Shown: positions 9,961 to 19,167, counted from the first letter of the stretch. The stretch: DNA of 19,220 nucleotides from Chlamydomonas sphaeroides (GCA_001662425.1 BDDC01000525.1:35601-54820), one strand, 5' to 3'. Program-made: numbers and translations. Notes: generated by a model not told the origin, from the letters alone.

Positions 9961-10116
9961 CTGCTTTTGCGGGGTTCGTGTTGTGTTGTACACGGCATGG
10001 CACCTCTTGCGCTCTCTGACCTTCCTGAATTCGCCCAGCGCCCCGGCCTACTCTTGACGTTTGAACTTGACATACATTACTATTTGACCACCTTGCCGTA
10101 ATTATAGACACTGTAC

Positions 10117-10210
10117 CTTGCCCCAGAGGTCGTTCCCATCCCAACGCTCGCCGGCTGTTTTGCACGCGCCGCGCAGACCGCGCAGCAAGCACACTCGCGT
10201 CACCGAATGC
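10117..10210 (-). CDS. Candidate upstream exon of gene B
   Basis: Between a TTGATAG acceptor and a CAAG|GTACAG donor, the frame reads AFGDASVLAARSARRVQNSR and continues to GWERPLGQ. Its phase 1 end fits the phase 1 start of the exon at 9960. The acceptor has a weak pyrimidine tract and the preceding intron would be only 56 bp, so support is modest. Confidence 0.28.
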
Positions 10211-10266
10211 CTATCAACTTGGCACATTCCTCAGTCGAAGCGCTTTGCGCGTGCAGCAAGCCTCAC

Positions 10267-10356
10267 CGCTCGCCTCTGCGGCCGCTCGCCTGCCGGCGAG
10301 CTTCTGCCCTCGCCAGCCGCACCCGCACGGCGCCAAACCTGCAGCCAACGACCTGA
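10267..10356 (-). CDS. Weak candidate upstream exon of gene B
   Basis: Thirty codons (SGRWLQVWRRAG onward, ending PQRRA) lie between GTGTGCAG and a GCG|GTGAGG donor, phase 0 at both ends. It would join the exon at 10210 in frame. The Arg/Ala-rich composition could be chance, and I include it only because the phase chain is unbroken. Confidence 0.18.
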
Positions 10357-10366
10357 CTGCACACCT

Positions 10367-10589
10367 TTAATTACAAACAGCGAGCGTGGCATGGACAGGG
10401 CACGCGGCGGTGGGCATGCCCAAACACTCATCCAGCAGGGATGGACATCGGCGCTGCGCTACCAGCTCCTCAATGGTGCGGGCGCGAGCGTACTTGCGCG
10501 GTGACTCTCCTCGTTGCTCCACCAAACCATTTCCGCACATAAGATGCAAACATTCATGCCCGGCGAACCCTTCCGCGCCCACGCGACGT
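10367..10589 (-). CDS. Ankyrin-like terminal exon or fragment
   Basis: After a CTAAGCAG acceptor, the minus frame reads GHECLHLMCGNGLV and then EQRGESPRKYARARTIEELV. These resemble the GxTPLHLAxxNG start and the xxRGxTPxxYARARGxEEIV core of ankyrin repeats, with the stretch between them shortened. The frame ends in a TAA that is part of a TGTAA at 10373-10369, so stop and poly(A) signal overlap. It may be the end of a separate minus-strand gene, an upstream exon of gene B spliced before the stop, or a decayed fragment. Ankyrin similarity is judged by eye. Confidence 0.32.
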
Positions 10590-10838
10590 CTGCTTAGGCC
10601 CGCGCCGCAGCCCTTCGCCTCCCACATGTCGTTCACCCCATCCGCCCCGGCCGCGCGCCCAGCGCCCATCGTGCCGTCGGCCAGCCCTGGATGTCACCAC
10701 CACCCCTAGTCACGCCACGGTTCTTGGTATGCAGTCTCGGTGGTTGCGGAGAACAAGAACGACACATGCACACATCCCAGCGCACAGCTGAGCTCGCAAC
10801 CCAGAACATCTTCCCCTGCTCATCCCTCCTGCCCGCAG

Positions 10839-12339
10839 GCCTGCCGGGCGGCCTGCCCCAACCCCCCGGCACGCCGTCGCCGCCCGCCTCCCCCCACAGC
10901 AGCTTCCGCACCCGCGCCACCCCCGGCGGCCTCACACCGGCCGCGCCGCCGCCCCCGCCCGCCCGCCTTCCCTCCGCCCAAACCCGCCTCATGCCGGCTG
11001 CCCTGCCGCCGCGCCCCGCCACCGCCACCTCTGCCGCCGCCGCTGCTGCCGCCGCCGCCAGCAAGGCGCCGCCGACGGCGCCGTCAGCTATCCGACGCAC
11101 GTGCCGTGCCTACTCCATTGACGGCGCGCCGGCGCCGCCGCCGCCACTGGGCCGGCGGCCCAGCCTCGCCTCCAAGAGCCTCGGCGCCGCCGCCTCGCGC
11201 CGCAGCGGCGACGGCGAAGTCCCGGCGGCGCCGCCGGGCTCCCGGCAGCACGACATGAAAGCCATGAGCTCGCTCATCAGCAACGTGCTGTGCGACATGG
11301 GAGAGCGGCGGCGGAGCGGCCTATGGAACACCGTCGGCGGCGGCGGCGCCGCCGCCGCCGCCGGGTCCGGCATGGGTGGCCGCAGCGCCTTGACGTATCA
11401 GCGCGAGATGGCAACGTACGACATGATGCGTAATAGCATGCGGCGCCGCCAGCAGCAGCAGCAGCCCAGCGGCGCGCAGAGCGTGGCGGTGGCGGAGCCA
11501 CCGCCGCCGCCACTGGAGCCGCCGGTGCCGGAGCCGGCGCGGCCCACGCCGCCGGGCCGCGGCCTGGCGCGCAAGAATAGCGCGGCGGCGGCGCTGTTCG
11601 GCATGGCGACGGCGGCCGCCGCCGTCGCCGGAGATCGCCGGTCGCCGGCGGCGGCGGCGGCGCCAGAGCCACAGGGCGAGCCTGGCGGCGGCGCCGACAG
11701 GCCGCCGTGGGACAATCGCAGGCAGGCAATCCAGCGACGGCCGCCGCCACCGCTCGCCGCCGACGCCGGCGGTGCAGCCGCGCTGCCGCCGCCAGCGCGC
11801 GCTGCCCGGCCGCTGTCGCCCGTGGGCTGCCGTACCAGCCCCCCGGCGCGCGGCAGGCCGTCTGCCGTACAGCAGTACCTGAAGGAGGCGCAGCTGCCGC
11901 CGTCACGGCGGTCCAGCACCTTCAGTCCGTACCTGCCCGTACAGGGGCACGACACGGCCGCACCCGACGGCGCAAGCCGCCGGGCGTCCCGGTGCAGCGT
12001 CAGGGGCCTGTGGGCGCAGCGGCGCCGGTCGAGCGGCGCCGCCGTTGCCCTAACGGCGCCGCCGCCGCGCGGCCGCCGCAGCTCCACGGCGGCGGCGGCG
12101 GCGCGCGAGGGCGCCACCGCTGCGGCCGTTGCCGTTGCGGTGTCGGAGGCGGTGTCAGAGTCAGAGGCGGAGGCGGTCGCGTTCGTGGCGGTTGCGCGCG
12201 GCCGCGGCAGCGGCAGAGAGCTGTCAGAGGCGGGCTTGGAGGAGGTGGATAAGGTCGGCGTGGCTGGCTGCAAGCAGCACCGGGAGCACAGGGAGCAGGC
12301 CGTAGGCGTCATCGGCCCGTTCGCCAAGCTTGACGGTCG

Positions 12340-12389
<50 letters not shown>

Positions 12390-13977
12390 ACGATTCCGAT
12401 GATGCCGACGACGTCGATGGTGCCGACGATGACTTGCAGGTGGGCGGTTGTACCGCACCGGGTGCCCGGCTTTTGATGGGACCATGGGGGGCCCCATCAC
12501 GAGCCTATTTCCGGATCCCACCGCCGGCGATGATGTACGCTTTTGCTGGTTTGCTGGCGCCCTGCCGATTGCCGATCAGCGGTGCTACCAGCTGTGCGAC
12601 CAGCTGTGCGACCAGCTGTGCCACCAGCTGTGCTACCAGCTGTGCTCGATGATTGGCGATGCTTAGGCAATAAAATGATATCCATGTTTTCATACCAATC
12701 TGTTCTCATAAGACACTTCCAAACCCCCAAACGCAGGACAACCTGGCCGACCAGGTGCCCAGCCTTATGAACCAACTGCTGGCAATGCGAGCCGGCGGCG
12801 GCGGCGGCGGCGGTGACGTCAACGGCGGCGGCGGCGGCAGTGAAGGCGGCGGCGGCAGCGCGCTGCCCGCCGCCGTCAGCCGGCTGCTTGACCGCAAGAG
12901 CCTGGCAGCCAGCGCCGCCATCGCCGCCGGCAAGAAGCACCTGCGCAAGGCCGGATCCATACGGGTGCGTACGGCATGTGCGCAGTGTACGGCAAGCGCG
13001 CACGCACGGGCTCGCGTACGGCAGACCGCGTGCGTGTCGGCGCCTAGTGTGCAGCGCCTCGGCGTCCGGGCGCCCACACTTCGACACGGCAGGCCGCCCT
13101 CCAGCCCACCGGCCTGCTCTGACCCACTTTCAATTTTTGCTGCCCTGGCCCACCAGGCCGCCGGTGCCATGGGCGACGACACGGCTAGCGGCGGCGGCGG
13201 CGGCGGCGGCGGCGAGCGGCCCCTGTCGGCGATGGCGCGCATGGCGGCGGAGGTGGCGGGCTACCACAGGCACAGCCCGCCGGCCGGCGGCGCCGCCAGG
13301 CGGCCGGGCGGGCCGCCGCTGGACCACCGCAAGCTGCGGGGTGGGTGGGTGGGTGGGCCTCGGCCCTGGGTGCGTGTGCTCATCATAATCAATATATACC
13401 CGACACGCGACGCCCGTGTGCGCACCACCCGGCGGCTCATGGCTGCTCATCGGGTTCTGAGTCCGGCGTACCGGGTCCGTCTGTACGCGAGCGTTGCGTC
13501 GTACGTGGGGTCTGCTGGGTGGGGGCCCACAGCCACGCGGCCGCATAGGCCAGCAGCATGGGCGCGCTGGGCTAGAGGGGTCGCGGGCCCGCAGGCGCAG
13601 CGCTGCGCCCCGGCGCGAGGGCACCCAGACACGCCCGTCCACAACCCCCTTCTCACCCACCCGCAGCCGCGCTGCGGCAAGACGCCCGCGACATTGGCGC
13701 CGCCACGTGGGGCGGCACCGCCACCCGCCGCGGAGCCACCAGCGCCGCCCTCACCATGGCCGCCGCCGCCGCGCCGCCGCCCACGCTGCCGCCCGGCGGC
13801 GGCCGGCGGTTGCTCAGCGGCGGCGGCGCCGCCGCCGCCGGCGGGCCGCGGGTGTCGCGCGGCGGCGGCGGGGCGCTGAGGGTGGTGCGGCCGCAGCTGA
13901 GGGCGGTGGCGCAGCAGGAGGCCTACTTCCCGGGCGGCGACACACTGCGCGTCGGCGCCTGTGGCGCCGAGGCGTGA
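10839..13977 (+). CDS. Gene C: unknown low-complexity, phosphosite-rich protein
   Basis: No family recognised. Exons: 10839-12439 (strong acceptor ending TCCTGCCCGCAG), 12737-12964, 13157-13340 and 13667-13977 (stop TGA). Phases agree (0, 0, 1). The first in-frame ATG inside the first exon is 10991, giving about 723 residues. The frame is also open upstream to an ATG at 10691 if no intron is removed, and an unseen 5' exon is possible. Content: an Ala/Pro-rich start; basic sites RRPSL, RRRSG, RKNSA, RRSST, RRASR and RRRSS; likely helices at about 87-103 (MKAMSSLISNVLCDMGERRR) and 134-155 (TYQREMATYDMMRNSMRRR then a Gln run); a Gly run of about 17 followed by an acidic stretch; NLADQVPSLMNQLLAMR; SRLLDRKSLAASAAIAAGKK; and an Ala/Gly-rich C-terminus ending VGACGAEA. 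Mostly disordered by appearance; function unknown. Confidence 0.72.
12339..12388 (+). repeat. (GGC)n trinucleotide run encoding poly-Gly
   Basis: About 16 near-perfect GGC triplets with one GGT, in frame with gene C. They encode a Gly run directly followed by an Asp-rich segment (DDSDDADDVDGADDD). Confidence 0.9.
12587..12646. repeat. 12-bp tandem repeat, five copies, in gene C intron
   Basis: The unit is CAGCTGTGCGAC with small variants, and each carries the palindrome CAGCTG. It lies in the intron 12440-12736, and the gene C frame stays open through it until 12652. Confidence 0.85.
13338..13357 (+). other. G-quadruplex motif on the gene C exon 3 donor
   Basis: Five G runs of three or four separated by single T, on the transcribed sense strand, starting in the last exon bases. 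The motif contains four overlapping GT donors at 13341, 13345, 13349 and 13353. Only 13341 gives the phase 1 that fits the next exon. Confidence 0.75.
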
Positions 13978-14228
13978 GCGCAGCGCCCGAGGCGTGAGCG
14001 CAGCGCCCGAGGCGTGAGCGCAGCGCCCGAGGCGTGAGCGCAGCGCCCGAGGCATGAGCGCAGCGCCCGAGGCGTGAGCGCAGCACCCGAGGCGTGAGCA
14101 CAGCGCCCGAGGCGTGAGCGCAGCGCCCGAGGCGTGAGCACAGCGCCCGAGGCGTGAGCGCAGCGCCCGAGGCGTGAGCGCAGCGCCCGAGGCGTGAGCG
14201 CAGCGCCCGAGGCGTGAGCGCAGCCCCG
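13969..14228. repeat. 20-bp minisatellite, 13 copies
   Basis: The unit is GAGGCGTGAGCGCAGCGCCC, nearly exact, with a few single-base variants. The array starts within the last codons of gene C, and the TGA stop is in the first unit. Since 20 is not a multiple of three, it opens long false frames with a 20-residue repeat on the minus strand. Confidence 0.95.
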
Positions 14229-16489
14229 TGCGCGGCTTGGGGTGGCGTGCCCGGGTAATGCCGAGGCCGAGCTGGCGGCACCCTCAACACGCGAGCTCAT
14301 CATGGAAAACTGGCGGCGGGGCTTGTATTCTGAGGCGCACGCGCGAGCGTGGCATGCAAACGGCCTGTTAGTTCGAGCGTGTCCGCCTCATGCGACAAGC
14401 CTGGCAGGGCTTCAAACTAGCTGGTCGGGCTGGGGGCATGACCCCGGGAAGAGAGAGGAGCGGCAGCGGTGTGCGGCTTGGATGGGGCGGATTGCCACCA
14501 GTCGTCATACACTTTATTAATACCGTGGTGCCTTTCTGTTGCGGTGTTGCCGCTACCAGCGGTAGCGCCGTCGGGGCACGCGACGCACGAGCGCCCAACA
14601 GATCGATGCACTGGCCCCCTCTGATGAGGCAGGGGGCCGCATGGACAGCACGGACTGGATTGGGAATGAGATCGATTGTGTGCCAGCATGCTACGGCGTC
14701 CCGGGCGAGCCAAACAGGGATGGACGCGCGGAGCATGCACGAACGCGCATGCGGTCCACTGCCACCGGGCGGACGGTGCCTGCGGTGATCTGCGGCGGCG
14801 CGCGGCCGCGCGTGCGTGGCGCGCAGGCTGCACGCCCGCGCTGACTGCATTCTGACTTGCTGCCCTACGCCGGCCCCTGGCGGTTTGCGCTTCGCACTTC
14901 TGTTGAGCGGCAGTGATGACGACAGCGACGAGCGAGAGCGAGTGCCTGCGGCCTTGGTCAAGTACCCAATTTCTCTGAGTCTCTCTTGCCACGTGTCTGC
15001 CAGCCGGCGCAGCGGTGGCCCGCAGCCGCCGCGTGTCGGCGGCCGGTCTTGGGGGTCTTGGTTGGGTAGTGCGGCAGCGGGCGGTGCCCTAGGGCCTGGC
15101 TGAGCAGATGGGGCGGCGGCCGCTGTCGCTGTACGCGGGATGGAGCCGCGCAGAGGACGGATGCCGGCCCAGGGTCTGGGCGCGGGCTGCTGCCTACATG
15201 CATGCCAGACGGATGGTAGAAGCGGTCCGGGCGGTCCGGGCGTGTGGGTCTGGTGACCAACGGCTGCGGGGCTGCCAGGCAGGCGCCACCCGCGCTGGAC
15301 CGACCCCGGCAGGAGGTGCCTCCTGGACCCCAGGGAGGCCACAGCCCTGGCTGGCTGGGGCGGTCACGCCAGCAGGAGCCAGCCACGCATGGCTGAGCCA
15401 GGCGGGCCGGCTGGGGCTTCCTGGTGGGGCACCTGCGGCGAAGGCCCAGGGGCCGGGGCGGGCCGGGCCCCTGGCTGTTGCAAAGAACTGCAAGAGAGAG
15501 AGAAAGAGGTTAACGATCGAGCTGGGCCGCCGTCGCCCGTTGTATTACTTGTGGTGTGTGTAGATGCGTGTTTGTGTGGCCTAATCATGGGCCTGGCGGC
15601 AGGACATGTATGCATGCTGCTGGCTGACGTGGCTTGGCCTGACTTGCTCGGTGGGCACGTTCAACGCAGGAGGGCGTGAGGCAGGGACTGCAGGGACTGC
15701 TGTGTTGATGCAGCAGCAGCGGAGCGGCGGGGGGAGCCCGAGGCTGGGCCTTGCTGTAGGTGGCCCAGTGCGCCTGCTGGCGTGCTGCGAGCGGCCTTGG
15801 CCACTCCGCGCCGCAAGCCGCCTGGAGATAGACCCCGTTCACTCTTTCATCTGACATTAATGTCTCCATCAAGGTGCTCTCCGGGGACAACGTTACGACG
15901 CCCGCCACACGGCCCAGGCAGGCAGGCAAGGGGCAGGGGGCCTGATGTGTGTGCCACTGCAACACCACGTCCGATCTACTCGCGTTCTTGTTGTACGTAG
16001 CAAGCGACCAGATAGAGCCTGCTGCGGGTTGCAGTGTCTGGAGCCCGCGGCCGGGCACTCGAGGGGAGCCAACACCAGCAGGCGGCCGCACGCGCGGCGG
16101 GCGCAGAGGTCAGCCCGTCCGGGCTGAAGGAAGCGAATGAACGGCATGGCACAAAAGGCGGCCGCGTATGCTCCAGCCGGTGCTCAAGGTCGCTTCGCTT
16201 GTCGCCCGAGTTTCACTGCGCTTGGCCCACGCTGTGGCCTTCCCAACGTCACTCTGCCACGCCAAGACCGCGTGCCCCCCGAGGTCAGCCGCCCATGCAG
16301 CCCCCGCCACCGAGCTCGCTGACTCGCTCGCGAGCGCAGCGCCAAGCAATGCCATTCATACGTGTCACCGCTGAGGAGGGCCTGGCCTGCCGCGCTGCTG
16401 CCAGCCGGTCTGACGCGGCAGGCGGGGAAGGTCCCACACGGGCTGCTGGTGGCAACCCCTCTCTGTTCCTCTCCTGGCATCCTTCTGGT
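14229..16489. other. No supported gene; possible gene C 3' UTR and intergenic DNA
   Basis: Long open frames exist on both strands, for example minus 15342-14368 and plus 14816-15103, but none shows a recognised motif or a paired, phase-consistent splice chain. The first plus-strand TGTAA after the gene C stop is only at 16490, which would mean a 3' UTR of about 2.5 kb. An unrecognised gene or non-coding DNA is as likely. One isolated peptide resembling a P-type ATPase signature occurs at 15865-15891. Confidence 0.4.
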
Positions 16490-16494
16490 TGTAA
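16490..16494 (+). terminator. TGTAA, possible plus-strand poly(A) signal
   Basis: First plus-strand TGTAA downstream of gene C. The distance of 2.5 kb makes its assignment to gene C doubtful. Confidence 0.2.
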
Positions 16495-17840
16495 TTGGAA
16501 ACCCCGCGGCGCGCGTCGGTCTCACGCACCCAGCCAGATCGACCGCCATACACCGAAGCGCCCGGCAAAAGGCACCAGTGCCGTGCCGACGGCGTGCTGC
16601 TAGCTATACGGAGTGCCCGCCCACGTATCTTGCATTGATCCTCTCGACACCTTGATGATCCAACTCGATGGCCTCTGCCAGCTCTAAGGCAAGTTAGATA
16701 GATGCGAGGGCTGCCGCCCGCTTGCTTCCCATACCCCCCATAGGGTAGTCCCGGGACCCAGCCAACGGCGGGTTATGGATGGAGGAGCGGGGGGCGCCAT
16801 GCCAGGACCCGGCCGCCCGACACGCCCTGCCCCTGCAGGGCACCGCCCCGCCGCAGGAGGCTGCGGGTCGGACCTACCCCACATGCCCCTCATGCCCAGC
16901 GCACGCGCCCCCAAGCGAGAGGGTGGTCCATCGCAGAATGCATACACGTACGGTGTCACGTGCGCTGTCTTCGTGCTTGCCTTTGGCTGGCGTGCCGTCG
17001 GGATGGAGGGCGCCCAGCGCCGCATGGCCGCCGCCGCCTCCGTTGCGTTAGGAAAGAAGAGTAACAGATGAGCAAGGGGCCGCGGCGTTGGTGCGTAGCG
17101 CCGCCTCCGGCTGCCGCCTTCTGCCGCGCGGGGGCGGACGCCATCTGCACGATTGCATCGGCCCCGGCTGCATTGCTCTTGCGCTGTGCACGAGCAACAG
17201 GGTGCAGATCTGTGGCGCACATAGGAGCGAGCAAGCGAAGCACAGAGCCATGCTCCACAGTCCAACGTTGGGCTGAACCGGCGGAGGGAGGGAAAAGGAA
17301 ATTACAGATGAGCAAGGGGCCGCAACGGGAGGCAGAGCTCCCTTGGCCACTAAGCGCACGACCACCTGCGGCACGCCCCAAGCGGCGACGAGCCCCAGCC
17401 CCAGCCCCACGCACGCCGCCCCCATAAGGAAACGCGCCCACGAGCCAGCCGCGCAGCGCGCATAGGCTGGAGGAGGGAGACTTCGCACCACACGCAAGGT
17501 TACACATGGCGTGGAAGCTGCGACCCGCTATGTTGACCAGGGCCCACCGTGTACCTCGCTGCTGACGATAATGCCAGCAGCCATCTTCATAACTTGATGC
17601 CTGCATGTCTGCTAGTGCGCTGGCGCGAATCGCGAATCGGCACTGGTTTTCACACCGACCATGACCTCGTAACCCCTGTAACCTTTGCCAACGATGAATT
17701 TTGCAGCCATAATGTATTGCATGCAGGCTTGCTGGGGGCCGCCACGAGGAAAATTGTCCTAAAAATGGGACTCTGCTGAAAACATACAACTCGCCGCCCA
17801 AGTTAAAGGTAGCCAGCCAGTGAGTGCCCACTCTTCCATC
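16495..17840. other. Intergenic DNA or upstream introns of gene D
   Basis: No supportable gene. It contains the direct-repeat-flanked segment at 17064-17322 and a tentative gene D exon at 17616-17668. Around 17080-17466 a minus-strand frame encodes hydrophobic segments but has no suitable ATG and crosses the direct repeat. Confidence 0.35.
17064..17322 (+). repeat. 20-bp direct repeats flanking a 219-bp segment
   Basis: ACAGATGAGCAAGGGGCCGC occurs at 17064-17083 and 17303-17322. The 219 bp between end in an A-rich stretch (GGGAAAAGGAAATT) just before the right copy, as in a retroposon with a poly-A-like tail and target-site duplication. However, a similar A-rich stretch also precedes the left copy, so a small segmental duplication is an alternative. 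Confidence 0.5.
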
Positions 17841-17842
17841 AG

Positions 17843-19154
17843 GTATGCGGTCCCTCTATAAAGGACGACTTTGCTCAATATAGCCGCAATAATTTTTTTG
17901 TTACAACGTCACGGTTATTCGTGCCTGCAGCTGGCTGTGCAGTCGTAAGAGTAAACAGTCTGTCAAGGCTTATGGGCGCTCGTCCTCATCCAAGCTCTGA
18001 TGAAGCTGTACCGCGTCCGAGAAGGGTGTCCGTGACGGCCAAACCCATCAAGTCCTTGAGGCTCTCTGCAGGGCTACAAAGTGATACACCTAGCGGGTGC
18101 ACTTGCTGTTGCCCTTGGACATAAAGTTGTGGAAATAAGTGAGGTTGCGGCCTCTCTCCGTACATCGCCAGAAGCAGACGCTCTGAAACTCCACTATGCT
18201 TTCGGGCTATGGCAACTTAGCTTGAAAGGATGCATTTACCTCGGTGGCCAACACGAAGTCCCAACATGGAGTCTAATGTGCCACGAGCTGCGCTGAGCCA
18301 GCAATATCTCCTCCTGGTTGCGACATTAGCTCTATCTGCTGGTATGCCAGACCATGCTTCTGTGGAATGCTGCATAGGCGCGGAGAACGCATACCTGGCC
18401 ACTCTTGACCATCGCCTCTACTCTTTGCGCCATTTCCTGCAGTCTTGACTAGCGTCACAGACGCGCGTCGCTCGTTGTCAGGCCATGGCGGCGACGGACT
18501 GCCACTTGTGGGTCGCTCGCTGCTGCAAGCGGGCGCGCAGCGCTGCACCTTCACCGTCGCCAACCAGAAGACGGTGAGGCGATACTTCGCGCAGCGAGTT
18601 GCAACCGGCCCGCGGGTTTCGCCGCCCGACCCAGTACAATGGCTCGGCGGGCCTCGGCCTCGCCCGACCAGCTCCGCGCAACCCCCGGGTCGGTAGCTCC
18701 CGCGCTCGACCGCCTCCCCCCATCCTGGGTTCGGGGATGGGAATCCCCCGCACTGGCCTGGCAAGATCTAGGGCCCAGAAACTCAGCCTTCCCTAGGGGA
18801 GGACACTCTAGGAGAACTGTGTTCCGCAGCCCGGCGCCGCGCCGCGTCGCGCCGCGTCGTTCCGACGGCAGCGGCCTGCGAACGCGCCGCCTACGCTGAC
18901 GAGCACAGCCGTGTGCGACTGTGGCCTTGCCCCCAGATACTTTTCACTTGTGAATAAACACACCGCCGCGCCTTGCTAGCGGCGGACCGAGCAGCCGCAG
19001 CCGTGTTCGCTGTGGGGCCGCGTGAGCCCCGTGAGCCCCATGAGCCCCGTGCCGCCGCCACGCAGCCGCCATCCGCCCCCTTGCTTTCCCCCTCCTCCCC
19101 CCCCTCCGCCCCGCCCCGCAGCTGGCGGCCGTGGCACGCAGGAACGGCATCCGG
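17843..19154 (+). CDS. Gene D: unknown protein, partial at both ends
   Basis: No family recognised. Four exons join in phase: 17843-17944 (acceptor CTTCCATCAG, donor GTAAGA), 18072-18243 (acceptor CTCTGCAG, donor GTGGCC, phase 1), 18443-18573 (acceptor TTTCCTGCAG, donor GTGAGG) and 19122-19154 (acceptor CCCCGCAG, donor GTGAGG). The peptide includes DDFAQYSRNNFFVTTSRLF, a hydrophobic stretch FVPAAGCAV/GYKVIHLAGALAVAL that might be membrane-embedded, GHKVVEISEVAASLRTSPEA, ALKLHYAFGLWQLSLKG, LVGRSLLQAGAQRCTFTVA and the short exon LAAVARRNGIR. An earlier exon may lie at 17616-17668 (RWRESRIGTGFHTDHDL; acceptor GTCTGCTAG, donor GTAACC). The first two exons have many A/T-ending codons (ATA, AAA, GTT, TTT, TTA), unlike genes B and C and unlike the later exons. 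No start codon is visible, and the gene continues beyond the right edge. Confidence 0.5.
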
Positions 19155-19167
19155 GTGAGGCGGCGGA

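Larger units (their letters stand above)
9643..10838. promoter_or_regulatory. Divergent 5' region between genes B and C
   Basis: Genes B (minus) and C (plus) point away from each other here. The part from about 9340 to 10110 is clearly richer in A and T than its surroundings. The candidate minus-strand exons above lie inside it, so the true promoter(s) may sit nearer 10600-10840. No confident TATA box or start site can be placed for either gene. Confidence 0.35.

Noticed and set aside
11277..12327. Long minus-strand frames antisense to gene C exon 1
   Set aside because: Mirror frames of low-complexity coding sequence without splice support.
13969..14228. Regular 20-bp repeat considered as a CRISPR array
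   Set aside because: Units are directly abutting with no unique spacers, and the genome is eukaryotic.
13814..14303. Minus-strand frames encoding a repeated 20-residue peptide (RCAHASGAALTPRALRSRLG type)
   Set aside because: Produced by the 20-bp minisatellite, which is open in several frames; they overlap gene C antisense and have no independent support.
14368..15342. 324-codon minus-strand frame
   Set aside because: No recognised motif, Pro/Arg/Ala-rich composition typical of GC-driven frames, no splice partners.
16168..16374. Plus-strand start MLQPVLKVASLVARVSLRL resembling an organelle transit peptide, possible first exon of gene D
   Set aside because: Composition alone is weak evidence; no phase-consistent path to the gene D exons could be shown.
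17048..17466. Minus-strand frame with hydrophobic segments (FLMGAACVGLGLGLVAAWG; later LWSMALCFACSLLC)
   Set aside because: No ATG before the first hydrophobic segment, it crosses a 20-bp direct repeat, and it contains a TGTAA on its own strand at about 17307-17303; a small membrane protein exon is possible but not supported.
17850..17860. TATAAAG as a TATA box on plus strand
   Set aside because: It falls inside a predicted gene D exon (codons for Ser-Ile-Lys).
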